From CAYJHC01 sp964369465 (GTDB lineage Bacteria; Bacillota; Clostridia; Peptostreptococcales; Anaerovoracaceae), in contig CAYJEX010000008.1 in assembly GCA_964369465.1 (NCBI GenBank), forward strand, positions 3,132 to 67,131: a stretch of DNA of 64,000 bases, read 5' to 3'. This document shows, piece by piece, positions 26,343 to 34,233 of this stretch. Within the stretch, counting starts at the first letter, position 1, and each line of letters starts with the position of its first letter. The translations under genes and the position numbers were made by a program. The notes below the pieces were generated by a model. It was given only the letters and a program-made list of their open reading frames with translations. It did not search any database and had not been told where the DNA came from.

Positions 26343-27368
26343 ATGAAATTAACATCATTAACAAAATCAGGAGGTTGAGCTGCCAAAATTGGTCCTGGGA
26401 CCTTGGCACAAGTTTTGTGTCACCTACCAAAATTTGAAGACCCAAATCTACTTGTAGGATTTGAAACAAGTGATGATGGAGCAGTTTACAAAATAAATGA
26501 CGAAACAGCCATGATACAAACCGTGGATCTTTTTCCACCTGTAGTTGATGACCCTTATTCTTTCGGTCAAATTGCAGCGGCGAATGCTCTTAGCGATATT
26601 TATGCAATGGGAGGCGAACCAAAAATTTGCATGAATATTTTTGCATTTCCAGAAGACTTACCAAAGTCGCACATTCAAGGTATACTTGAAGGTGGTTATG
26701 ACAAAGTAAAGGAAGCTAACGCAATAATTGCTGGAGGGCATACACTAAAAGACGAAGAACCAAAATATGGATTATCTGTAACAGGTTTTGCCCATCCAGA
26801 CAAAATATGGACAAATAACAATGCAAAAGAAGGTGATATATTAATCCTAACCAAACCTATTGGCAGTGGTATTTTAAATTCCGCAAATAAAATGGGATTA
26901 CTAACAACCGAGACTTCAAAGAAACTAGAGTCACACATGAAATCCCTTAATAAATCTGCTTTTGAGATAATCAGGAAATACAACATTCATAGTTGTACAG
27001 ATATTACGGGATTTGGTTTACTAGGACATGCTTACGAAATGGCTTCAGGAAGCAATGTTTCTCTTGAATTTGATTATAACAGAATACCTATTATGGAAGG
27101 TGTTGTTGAAATGGTTCAAAAAGAAATTATTCCAGGTGGGGCATATAACAACAGAAAATATCTTGAAAATTTTATTGAAATTTCAAATATCATACCCGCA
27201 AATTTATCTCATATTCTATATGATCCTCAAACATCTGGCGGATTACTGTTTTCACTTTCTGAAAATGATGCCGAAAATATACTTAAAGATTTAAAAACCG
27301 TTATTCCACATTGTGAAATAATTGGAAACGTAACTGCAAAAAAAAGCAAAGATATCTTTATAATATAA
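26343..27368 (+). CDS. selD: Selenide, water dikinase SelD containing selenocysteine
   Basis: Makes selenophosphate from selenide and ATP, the selenium donor for selenocysteine and 2-selenouridine. The reading frame starts at ATG 26343 (AAAAGGAG just upstream) and has an in-frame TGA at 26376-26378, codon 12, in the context SGGUAAKIGPGTLAQVL. In SelD this residue is the catalytic Cys or Sec, so the TGA is read as selenocysteine. The full protein is 341 residues with the AIRS domains (DLFPPVVDDPYSFGQIAA, ITGFGLLGHA, YDPQTSGGLL). A naive caller would begin at a downstream codon and lose the active site. A hairpin follows the UGA directly. selA, selB and selC are not in this window and must be elsewhere. 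Confidence 0.96.
26376..26408 (+). promoter_or_regulatory. UGA-Sec codon and bacterial SECIS hairpin in selD
   Basis: The UGA at 26376-26378 is followed by a hairpin: lower stem TGCCAA/TTGGCA (26381-26386 with 26403-26408), a 4-base AATT bulge (26387-26390), upper stem GGTC/GACC (26391-26394 with 26399-26402) and the apical loop CTGG (26395-26398). The loop sits 17-20 bases after the UGA and contains the GG expected for SelB binding. Size and spacing match bacterial SECIS elements. Confidence 0.9.
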
Positions 27369-27401
27369 TTTTTTAGACAACCTAACTAATTAGACAACTG
27401 C

Positions 27402-27441
27402 ATAAAAAAGCGTGGAATCAAATTATCAAATTCCACGCTTT
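27402..27441. terminator. Bidirectional terminator after selD
   Basis: A perfect stem AAAAAGCGTGGAAT / ATTCCACGCTTTTT flanks an 11-base loop. A-rich on the left and T-rich on the right, it can serve the plus-strand selD operon and the minus-strand prepilin gene at 27464. Confidence 0.9.
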
Positions 27442-27463
27442 TTATATAACATCTATATTTATA

Positions 27464-28045
27464 TTAATCAGTCATTAATGGCAATCCCAATTGATCCACC
27501 CAAATATTTTGGCATTCATATGTGATTGCTATCTCCCCTGTACCAGTATTAATATGAAATCCAAAATCAGTGCTACTATTTGCTAGTTTTGACTGTGCAT
27601 CATCGATGAAATATTGGTAGTGATCGTTATAACCCGGATACTGAGTCCCTTCAACAGCATATAAGCTATCCGAGATGAACTTATCAATCCAGTAAAGAGC
27701 TTCTTTATCCGTAACATTGCTCACCCCCGTATTATCTCCATGTTTCCATAGTGGCGAACTAATAACTGGTGCTCTAACAAGGATTGACCCATCTTTTGAG
27801 TGCTTTCCATTTGTGCTCCAAGCTATTTCTATAACTTTGCCATATGGTATCCTTACTTCAGAAGTATTGATGGCATAAATCGCTGTTCTCATCACACTTG
27901 AAGCTTGCTGCATATCTGCCGATTGCTTTGTTTCTTCAATATATCCTGTTATTGACGGAATTGCAATAGCCGCCAAGATAGCTAAAATAGCAATCACAAC
28001 AATAACTTCAATTAATGTAAACCCTCTTTTTCTTGATCTTTTCAT
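27464..28045 (-). CDS. Type IV prepilin-like protein (orphan 1)
   Basis: A 193-residue protein with a textbook class III leader: MKRSRKRG, then FTLIE and the hydrophobic helix VIVVIAILAILAAIAIP. PilD-type peptidase should cleave after G8 and methylate F9; E13 is the +5 glutamate needed for assembly. The C-terminal part is a globular pilin-like head with no recognised ligand motif. No pilus ATPase, platform protein or peptidase gene is in this window. It resembles the prepilin at 29300 (both share the SITGYIE segment after the helix), so the two are probably duplicates. The gene is followed by the shared terminator at 27402-27441. Confidence 0.9.
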   Translation of the reverse strand: MKRSRKRGFTLIEVIVVIAILAILAAIAIPSITGYIEETKQSADMQQASSVMRTAIYAINTSEVRIPYGKVIEIAWSTNGKHSKDGSILVRAPVISSPLWKHGDNTGVSNVTDKEALYWIDKFISDSLYAVEGTQYPGYNDHYQYFIDDAQSKLANSSTDFGFHINTGTGEIAITYECQNIWVDQLGLPLMTD

Positions 28046-28208
28046 TTCCTCTATTCCTATATATTTTTTAGCACTCTTATATAAATAGACTCCTAAGTAT
28101 ATCTACATTGTTTTTTTCATCCACCCATTCAGCAAAAACACTATTCATCCAATATCCATTATACTAGATTAAATTATAATTACAAGTCGAAAAGATTCCG
28201 TTATACTA

Positions 28209-28856
28209 TTATTTTGTTCTCTTGTAATATACATATGACATAACGATTGGAAACAATGCAGCTATCAATAATGCTCCAACAAACAATATTATTGTGATTT
28301 CATTTTTAGGTAATATTCCAGAAGCTATTATTAAAATCCCTCCTATGACAAATGATACCCCTCCAATTCTATGCGTTTTATCCCATACTTCCTCACTCGA
28401 AAGTGTCCATGGTGTTTTTATTCCAAAAGTGAAGTTCTGTTTTGCTTTTGGTAAATAGTTGCCTATAAAAACAAGCAATGATCCAACCAGTATTGGAACA
28501 ATTGTTTCCATATTCAACGCAAAATCTCCCAAACCCGACGAAATCATCAGATAAAAAATCACATTCATAAATATTACCATGACGATTTTAAAACCATCAT
28601 AAAATCCAGTAAATTTTTTGTAATTTTCCCCTTTTGGGTCTATCTTTGGAATGATATAAAATAGCCCTGATATTGCCATCGGCAAAATTGCAATTATCAA
28701 CAACTCTATTTTCGACCCATATCTATCCACTTCTCCTTCAAAATTAAAATGCATTGGCACTTTATCAGGCAACACATTATACAGTGCCAAAAAAACAATT
28801 ATAGGTGAAATACTAAATATCAACAATATGATGCTGCTTAATTTTTTTTTCTTCAT
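28209..28856 (-). CDS. sdpI: SdpI-like membrane protein
   Basis: A 215-residue polytopic protein (about six membrane helices). The segment DKVPMHFNFEGEVDRYGSK is the DUF1648 signature, and the later part (FGIKTPWTLSSEEVWDKTHRIGG) is the SdpI signature. In Bacillus subtilis SdpI gives immunity to the SdpC killing peptide and also traps the repressor SdpR at the membrane. The gene starts 1 base after sdpR ends, a tight two-gene operon. No sdpABC toxin genes are nearby, so here it may defend against foreign peptides or act in envelope stress. Confidence 0.9.
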   Translation of the reverse strand: MKKKKLSSIILLIFSISPIIVFLALYNVLPDKVPMHFNFEGEVDRYGSKIELLIIAILPMAISGLFYIIPKIDPKGENYKKFTGFYDGFKIVMVIFMNVIFYLMISSGLGDFALNMETIVPILVGSLLVFIGNYLPKAKQNFTFGIKTPWTLSSEEVWDKTHRIGGVSFVIGGILIIASGILPKNEITIILFVGALLIAALFPIVMSYVYYKRTK

Positions 28857-28857
28857 T

Positions 28858-29121
28858 TTATCTTCCTTTCAAATTCTCTATCCAAACTAAAATCTCATCG
28901 AGAACCGATGTGCTTAATTCATAGTATATCTGCTTTCCTCTTTTGTCATCAATCACAAGGTTAGACTTTTTCAAAACAGACAAATGATGAGAAATAGTTG
29001 CACCTGTCATATCAAATTTTTCACATATTTCTCCTGCTGTTAATGGTTTTTCTTTTAGAAGACCTAAGATATCTCTTCTAGTTTGATCTCCCAACGCCTT
29101 CATCGTTTCTTGAAATGGCAT
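28858..29121 (-). CDS. sdpR: SdpR-like ArsR-family repressor
   Basis: An 87-residue winged-helix protein. The order ALGDQTRRDILGLL, LTAGEICEKFDMTGATISHHLSVLKKSNLV, then the wing DDKRGKQIYYEL is close to SdpR of Bacillus subtilis. It has no cysteines, so a metal-sensing role is unlikely. In Bacillus, SdpR represses sdpRI and is relieved when SdpI binds it at the membrane. A perfect 7-6-7 inverted repeat sits just downstream of the -10 of its promoter, matching autorepression. Confidence 0.92.
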   Translation of the reverse strand: MPFQETMKALGDQTRRDILGLLKEKPLTAGEICEKFDMTGATISHHLSVLKKSNLVIDDKRGKQIYYELSTSVLDEILVWIENLKGR

Positions 29122-29141
29122 TCTACCCCCTTTCCGTCTTC

Positions 29142-29192
29142 ATTTAGACATCCATCTAAATATACTTTACTGCAAAACATCCATTATGTCAA
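29142..29192 (-). promoter_or_regulatory. sdpRI promoter with SdpR-type operator
   Basis: On the minus strand TTGACA (29187-29192), a 17-base spacer and TAAAGT (29164-29169) form the promoter. Two bases downstream lies a perfect inverted repeat ATTTAGA-N6-TCTAAAT (29142-29161) covering the expected transcription start, about 20 bases before the sdpR ATG. A dimer bound there would block initiation. Confidence 0.8.
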
Positions 29193-29235
29193 GAAAATTC
29201 GAAATGTTTTATAGGCTTTTATCAATCTAAAATCA

Positions 29236-29275
29236 AAAATTCCACCTGATTAAAAAATCCGATGGAATTATTTTT
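29236..29275 (-). terminator. Terminator after prepilin 2
   Basis: On the minus strand AATTCCA / TGGAATT pair around an 18-base loop, followed by TTTTGATTTT. It lies 25 bases past the end of the prepilin gene at 29300 and before the sdpRI promoter. Confidence 0.7.
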
Positions 29276-29299
29276 ATATATTGTTTTAGATTTTATATT

Positions 29300-29926
29300 T
29301 TACATTTCTGGATCTAGTCCAATTTCATCAAACCAAACATAAGGGTCGCCTTCCTTCCAAGTAGCCGAACTTACTCTACTTGTGTAAAACTTGAATTCTC
29401 CAGTTGATGAATTTATCGAAAATTTGAAATCACATTCTTCTGCTGCATTTGAAGCTGGCAGACCTAGGTAGAAATTTCTTCTTCCTGGATTCCATGTTCC
29501 TCCAGATGTCACTTCCGATCCTAACATTGTTTCTCCTATAAACTGAGTTAAATTATACTCGTACTCCCTAGATGGCAAGTTTTCTGCATTCCCTGCACTA
29601 GATGCATCCCACGAACTATCCACAAATAATCCACCTTGTTCATCCTCACTACCTGTTTCCCATACAACATAAATTGTTGTGTTTGGAGGAACATCATTGC
29701 TTGGCAAAAGAATTCCTGCCATTGTCGTACGCATAACATGCGAAGCCACCATCAAATCTTTTGTTTGATTCGCCTTCTCGATATACCCAGTAATGCTAGG
29801 GATCGTTATAGCAGCAAGAATAGCAAGTATTGCTAGCACCACTATAATTTCTATAAGCGTGAATCCTCTATTTCTATTTCTACTATTCACATTCATTTTT
29901 TCACTTATTGCTGTAAATATCAACAT
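29300..29926 (-). CDS. Type IV prepilin-like protein (orphan 2)
   Basis: A prepilin with GFTLIE and the helix IIVVLAILAILAAITIP, followed by SITGYIE as in the other prepilin. The cleavage Gly is residue 21 if translation begins at 29926 or residue 11 if it begins at ATG 29896. The ribosome site (AAAGGA) is almost touching ATG 29926; a TTG at 29923 is better spaced, and 29896 has none. I therefore leave the start open within 30 bases. The head domain is acidic and Gly/Ser-rich near the middle. No assembly machinery is encoded nearby. It has its own terminator. Confidence 0.85.
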   Translation of the reverse strand: MLIFTAISEKMNVNSRNRNRGFTLIEIIVVLAILAILAAITIPSITGYIEKANQTKDLMVASHVMRTTMAGILLPSNDVPPNTTIYVVWETGSEDEQGGLFVDSSWDASSAGNAENLPSREYEYNLTQFIGETMLGSEVTSGGTWNPGRRNFYLGLPASNAAEECDFKFSINSSTGEFKFYTSRVSSATWKEGDPYVWFDEIGLDPEM

Positions 29927-30023
29927 TTCCTTTCTTGTAATTTATCAGTTCTATATTATATGTATAAATTGAATTTGTCAAATAATAATTTAGAATAATT
30001 ATTTAAGGCAGTATCATATCAAA

Positions 30024-30638
30024 TTATATATTCACAAGTACTGAAGCGACTACAACAATAATTGCAAATAATATTGTGAAAAAACACACAATAATGTCTT
30101 TGGTTTTAATACTCCTAAGATATAAAGATAATAGTCTAATCGCACAGTCAGAAACAAAAACAATAGTTAATGCAATCAAATTAAAAATCAAACTAGAAAC
30201 TGTAAAGTCAAACAAGATTGTTTTGATTATGCTAAAAGAAATCATCATCCACAACAAAAGCCTCAGCAGAAATAAAACATCGCATATTATTAACTGCATC
30301 ACATCACTTATTTTTTCAGTGTCTTTGTGAAGGTTATATTTTTTCGGAAACACAAGCATGCTTAAAGTGTACTTTAGGCTTTTTAATTTATATATGTTCT
30401 TTTTTACATTCTTTATATTTTCATCAACTCCCATTTCCATCCATTTTTCTTTTTTTCTTGCTTCTATTTCAAAGTGTGAATTCACTATACTCTCAATTAA
30501 TTCCTCTCTATCTATAGTTGTTTTTTCAAGCGTCTTCTTATTTTTACTATTATTTGTTGTAGGCGATTTTTCTTCTTTATCGCTTGATATTTCAATATTT
30601 TTATTTATATTAGAACTTTTGCTTAAATCCTTTTTCAT
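30024..30638 (-). CDS. Membrane protein of unknown function
   Basis: A 204-residue protein. The first 90 residues are Lys/Ser/Glu-rich and probably cytoplasmic; three hydrophobic stretches follow (about 116-137, 142-163 and 182-203). No family is recognised. It lies 152 bases after the LtaS-like gene on the same strand with no terminator visible between them, so it may be co-transcribed. GGAAGG precedes the ATG. A link to cell-envelope work is only suggested by position. Confidence 0.8.
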   Translation of the reverse strand: MKKDLSKSSNINKNIEISSDKEEKSPTTNNSKNKKTLEKTTIDREELIESIVNSHFEIEARKKEKWMEMGVDENIKNVKKNIYKLKSLKYTLSMLVFPKKYNLHKDTEKISDVMQLIICDVLFLLRLLLWMMISFSIIKTILFDFTVSSLIFNLIALTIVFVSDCAIRLLSLYLRSIKTKDIIVCFFTILFAIIVVVASVLVNI

Positions 30639-30790
30639 TCAAAATCCTTCCATCAAATCGTATATTTTATTAACATTACAATTATACACCTTTAAATTCA
30701 AAAATCAAATATTATTATATGGAATTTTGTTCTGCCCATAATTATGCACTTTAAAATCAATTGAGATTTCACACTGTTGTTTTAGAGAAA

Positions 30791-32896
30791 TTAACGATCC
30801 CCGAACAATATATCATAATAATCATATTTGAAAATCAGCTCTGAAATCAAAAAACGTTGTTCAACTTCCTTATTAACACTATCAATATATCCTTGCGGAA
30901 TTTCGCTATCAACAAGCGGAATAACTGTATTTGTATCGCTAATATACATACATTTTTCTGTTATCCAATTCCTGTTTTTAAATATGACTAAACTTTCACT
31001 ACCTCCAAATACATCTCTACCCGCAAATAATCTCGAATCATACTCTAATCCCAATAAATTTGAAACCGTAGGAATCAAATCAACTGTTGAGGTGTATTTA
31101 TCCACATTTACAGGTTCTTCCATAGAAGCTGACCAAATTATTACTTCATTTCTATATAGCTCAAACTCCGGATCTATTTCATGTCCCAGGAATTCATTGA
31201 ATAAAGAGTAATCGTTTCCATCTCCAACAAGGCCATAAGGGTAATGATCAGCAGACAATACAATCAATGTATTGTCAAGTTGCCCTGCTTTTTCAAGCTC
31301 ATCTATAAGGTACTTCATTGATTTTTCAACTTCATAGTTACAAGCCAAATATGCCTTGCAACTTTCCGAATAGTCTAAATTTGCAACTACATCTTGATTC
31401 GCCCTAGCTTGATTATTCCCACCAAATGTATAATTTAAATGCCCACTAATCGTCAAATAATATGCATGGAAATTTTCTTCGTTTATCCACTCATGTACAC
31501 TGTTCTGAAACATTTCTAAGTCAGATGCTGGCCAAACGTTTTCCACCTCTAACCCATTGCCTACTCCCTGATAATGATATCCCATATTGGGGTGCGAATA
31601 GTTTCTATCATAATATGAGTATGTATGATTGTGGTACGCTTTTGTTGTATATCCCAATCTTTCAAATTGTCTTCCCATCGTAAAGTACATGTTATTTTCT
31701 CTTATTCCCGTTTCACTGAAAGTCCAAATCCCAGAAACAGGGAGAAGTCCTGTAAGATATGTATACTCGCCATCTGAAGTTGAAACGTCCCATATGGGAT
31801 TATAATAATTACTGAAATTAAAGCCTTCATTTTTCATCATATATAAAGTTGGCGTCAATTCTTCACTTATAACATATTCTGAAAATCCTTCAGCACAAAT
31901 ATAAATAAGATTGTATCCTTCGAACATTCCTGTATATTCATTTTTCATCGTTGGTTTTTCTTGTAGAACATATTGATTAATTGACTCGAGAACTTCATCA
32001 TCGCTTTTCTCAATTAATTCTTCTAAATTCATTTCCATGATATTGTATTTTTCTTTATCAGAATAGTCTCTTTCATGGTTGCTAGTTTCAAGTAATGCAA
32101 TTGGTTTACCAAAAATAGAAAATTTCAAATCTAGTCTCTCTGCTGTAAATAGTCCTAGCTTTTCGGCAGCAATATTCATATTAAAATTTTTGAAATAAAC
32201 TTTGTTTGAACTATTGTTGCTTTCTCCAGACAAAAATAAAGTTCCTATACAAATGAGATGTAACATTAGAATAACCACAATATAAATCGGAACCTCTTTT
32301 AACTTTAAATCGACACTAAACAAAGAATTTCTAAGTATCAAAACAATTACGATAGGTGCGAATGCAAGAATTATCAAAAAAACAGATTCTGCCATCGCAT
32401 CAAACATAGCGTCTTTAAAACCCCATGCCTGCTTTATCCCTCCTGAAAATATTGAATTTACAACCATCATTGTCTCAAATATATTTGTGTAAACAATTTG
32501 AACACATGTAATAAATGATAATGAAATTGCAATGATATAAAACAGTATTTTTTTAGCAATTCCTTTAAGCAAATTTACTACAGTAGAAAAAAACAATGCC
32601 ATTGGGATAGAAAAAAGAATAGAGTATATTATCCCCTCATTAATAGATTTAGTATAAGAAAATCGAAATAAAGCTTCCAAATACAAAATCAAAAATAAGA
32701 AAAATAGAAACTCTTTATTCGAAAAAATGTTTTTCATTTTATTGAAAAGTAATTTTTTACGGTCTACAGATTTCTCTTCATCAGCTACCTCTTGAATAAA
32801 TTCATCTTCTTTGTCTTTCTTCTCATTTTCATCTATTAATGCAACATCTTCAGAGAAGTCATCTTTATTTTTAATTTTTAAATCATCTTTTTTCAT
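30791..32896 (-). CDS. LtaS-family sulfatase-fold membrane enzyme
   Basis: A 701-residue protein with a 60-residue charged tail, five membrane helices (about 62-80, 88-110, 116-137, 168-190 and 203-225) and an extracellular alkaline phosphatase/sulfatase domain. Candidate active-site residues are E336 (YICAEGFSEY), T373 (STSDGEYTYL, the nucleophile position), H486 (ISGHLNY) and D550-H551 (LSADHYPYG). This matches lipoteichoic acid synthase and its paralogues, which polymerise glycerol phosphate from phosphatidylglycerol. The extra tail and divergent head mean that another phosphoglycerol or phosphoethanolamine transferase is possible. It follows dnaJ on the same strand by about 50 bases. Confidence 0.85.
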   Translation of the reverse strand: MKKDDLKIKNKDDFSEDVALIDENEKKDKEDEFIQEVADEEKSVDRKKLLFNKMKNIFSNKEFLFFLFLILYLEALFRFSYTKSINEGIIYSILFSIPMALFFSTVVNLLKGIAKKILFYIIAISLSFITCVQIVYTNIFETMMVVNSIFSGGIKQAWGFKDAMFDAMAESVFLIILAFAPIVIVLILRNSLFSVDLKLKEVPIYIVVILMLHLICIGTLFLSGESNNSSNKVYFKNFNMNIAAEKLGLFTAERLDLKFSIFGKPIALLETSNHERDYSDKEKYNIMEMNLEELIEKSDDEVLESINQYVLQEKPTMKNEYTGMFEGYNLIYICAEGFSEYVISEELTPTLYMMKNEGFNFSNYYNPIWDVSTSDGEYTYLTGLLPVSGIWTFSETGIRENNMYFTMGRQFERLGYTTKAYHNHTYSYYDRNYSHPNMGYHYQGVGNGLEVENVWPASDLEMFQNSVHEWINEENFHAYYLTISGHLNYTFGGNNQARANQDVVANLDYSESCKAYLACNYEVEKSMKYLIDELEKAGQLDNTLIVLSADHYPYGLVGDGNDYSLFNEFLGHEIDPEFELYRNEVIIWSASMEEPVNVDKYTSTVDLIPTVSNLLGLEYDSRLFAGRDVFGGSESLVIFKNRNWITEKCMYISDTNTVIPLVDSEIPQGYIDSVNKEVEQRFLISELIFKYDYYDILFGDR

Positions 32897-32945
32897 TCTG
32901 CCCTCAAATTACTTTCTTATGCATCATATACAAGCCATACTTATA

Positions 32946-34091
32946 TTATACAAATTCATTTTTTATTTTTTTTGAAAACTCATCTTGTTTTGGGTAGTTA
33001 TCTTTGTTCATGTTTTTTTCAAAACTCTCAACTGTAGCCTTTTGTGTTTTGCTAAGCTTCGTTGGAATTTCAACATTTACTTTGACATACAAGTCTCCTT
33101 TTCGGCCATTTCTAGGATCAACCAAACCTTTATCTTTTATTCTAAATACCGTACCACTTTGTGTCCCTGATGGAATTTTATAAGATATCTTTTCCCCTAC
33201 TGTTGGTATCGTTATTTTATCTCCCAACGTTGCTTGCATAAAGTTTATTGGCATCTCCAAATATAAATCAGGCCCTGACCTTTTGAAAACAGTGTCATTT
33301 TTAACATCAATTACAATATATAAGTCTCCTGCTGGCCCTCCTTTTTTTCCTGGCAGTCCTTGTCCTTTTATTGGTACGACCGAATCAACATCAACACCTG
33401 CAGGAATTTTTACTTTAAGCGTAACTTCTTTTTTTACTTCTCCTGAACCATTACATTTTTTGCATATTTTTTCTATTATTTCCCCACTGCCATTGCATTC
33501 ACGACAAGGTGCAGTGCTTTGAAATGCCCCAAAAGGCGTCTTTTGAACTGTACGAACTTCTCCTGTTCCTCCACATGCAGAACACTTCGATTTTGCTGTT
33601 CCATTTTCAGCTCCTGTTCCATTACAATCATCACATTCAACATTTTTTTTCATTTTTATTGTTTTTTCAACTCCAAAAGCAGCTTCTTTGAATGTAATAA
33701 CCAACCTTTGTTGTAAATCTCTTCCTTTTGATGGTCCATTTTTTCTTTGCTGGCTATATCCACCTCTACTATTTCCACCACCAAAAATATTGCCGAAAAT
33801 ATCAAAGATATCATCAAATCCTCCGGCTCCTCCAAAACCAGCTCCTCCGAAGCCAGCATTTGGATCAACTCCTGCATGCCCAAATTTATCATATTTATTC
33901 TTTTTTTCAGCATCACTAAGTATGCTATATGCTTCATTTACTTCTTTAAATGATTCCTCTGCTGATTTATCTCCAGGATTCTTGTCTGGATGATATTGCA
34001 TAGCTTTTTTTCTATATGCTGATTTAATTTCTTGCTCTGATGAGCCTTTATTTATTCCAAGAACTTCATAATAATCTCTTTTATCTGCCAT
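32946..34091 (-). CDS. dnaJ: Chaperone DnaJ (Hsp40)
   Basis: Co-chaperone that delivers clients to DnaK and stimulates its ATPase. The 381-residue protein has the J domain with HPD (YHPDKNPGDKSAEE), a Gly/Phe-rich linker (about 70-115, GFGGAGFGGAGGFDD), a zinc domain with four CxxCxGxG repeats (CDDCNGTG, CSACGGTG, CRECNGSG, CKKCNGSG), and the two C-terminal substrate domains. It is the last gene of the hrcA-grpE-dnaK-dnaJ operon. A long two-part hairpin lies between dnaK and dnaJ. Confidence 0.98.
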   Translation of the reverse strand: MADKRDYYEVLGINKGSSEQEIKSAYRKKAMQYHPDKNPGDKSAEESFKEVNEAYSILSDAEKKNKYDKFGHAGVDPNAGFGGAGFGGAGGFDDIFDIFGNIFGGGNSRGGYSQQRKNGPSKGRDLQQRLVITFKEAAFGVEKTIKMKKNVECDDCNGTGAENGTAKSKCSACGGTGEVRTVQKTPFGAFQSTAPCRECNGSGEIIEKICKKCNGSGEVKKEVTLKVKIPAGVDVDSVVPIKGQGLPGKKGGPAGDLYIVIDVKNDTVFKRSGPDLYLEMPINFMQATLGDKITIPTVGEKISYKIPSGTQSGTVFRIKDKGLVDPRNGRKGDLYVKVNVEIPTKLSKTQKATVESFEKNMNKDNYPKQDEFSKKIKNEFV

Positions 34092-34129
34092 TTCTGTTCC
34101 TTTACTAATTGTATGATATAATTACATTA

Positions 34130-34171
34130 AACATAGTAAGACAAGGGACAATACCCTTGCCTCGCTATGTT
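34130..34171. repeat. Two-tier hairpin between dnaK and dnaJ
   Basis: An outer stem AACATAG / CTATGTT encloses an inner 8-bp stem GACAAGGG / CCCTTGCC (one G-U/A-C mismatch position at its foot) with loop ACAATA. On the plus strand it is followed by CGC and a run of nine T; on the minus strand, the direction of the operon, no T-run follows. It is probably an mRNA processing or stability element that sets the DnaK:DnaJ ratio. Confidence 0.65.
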
Positions 34172-34233
34172 CGCTTTTTTTTAGATACTATATTAAGTAT
34201 TATACTTTATATAGAACAATATTTTTCACCAGC

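Noticed and set aside
28068..28076. TTAGCACTC upstream of prepilin 1, identical to a CIRCE half-site
   Set aside because: No GAGTGCTAA partner nine bases away; a single half-site is not an HrcA operator.
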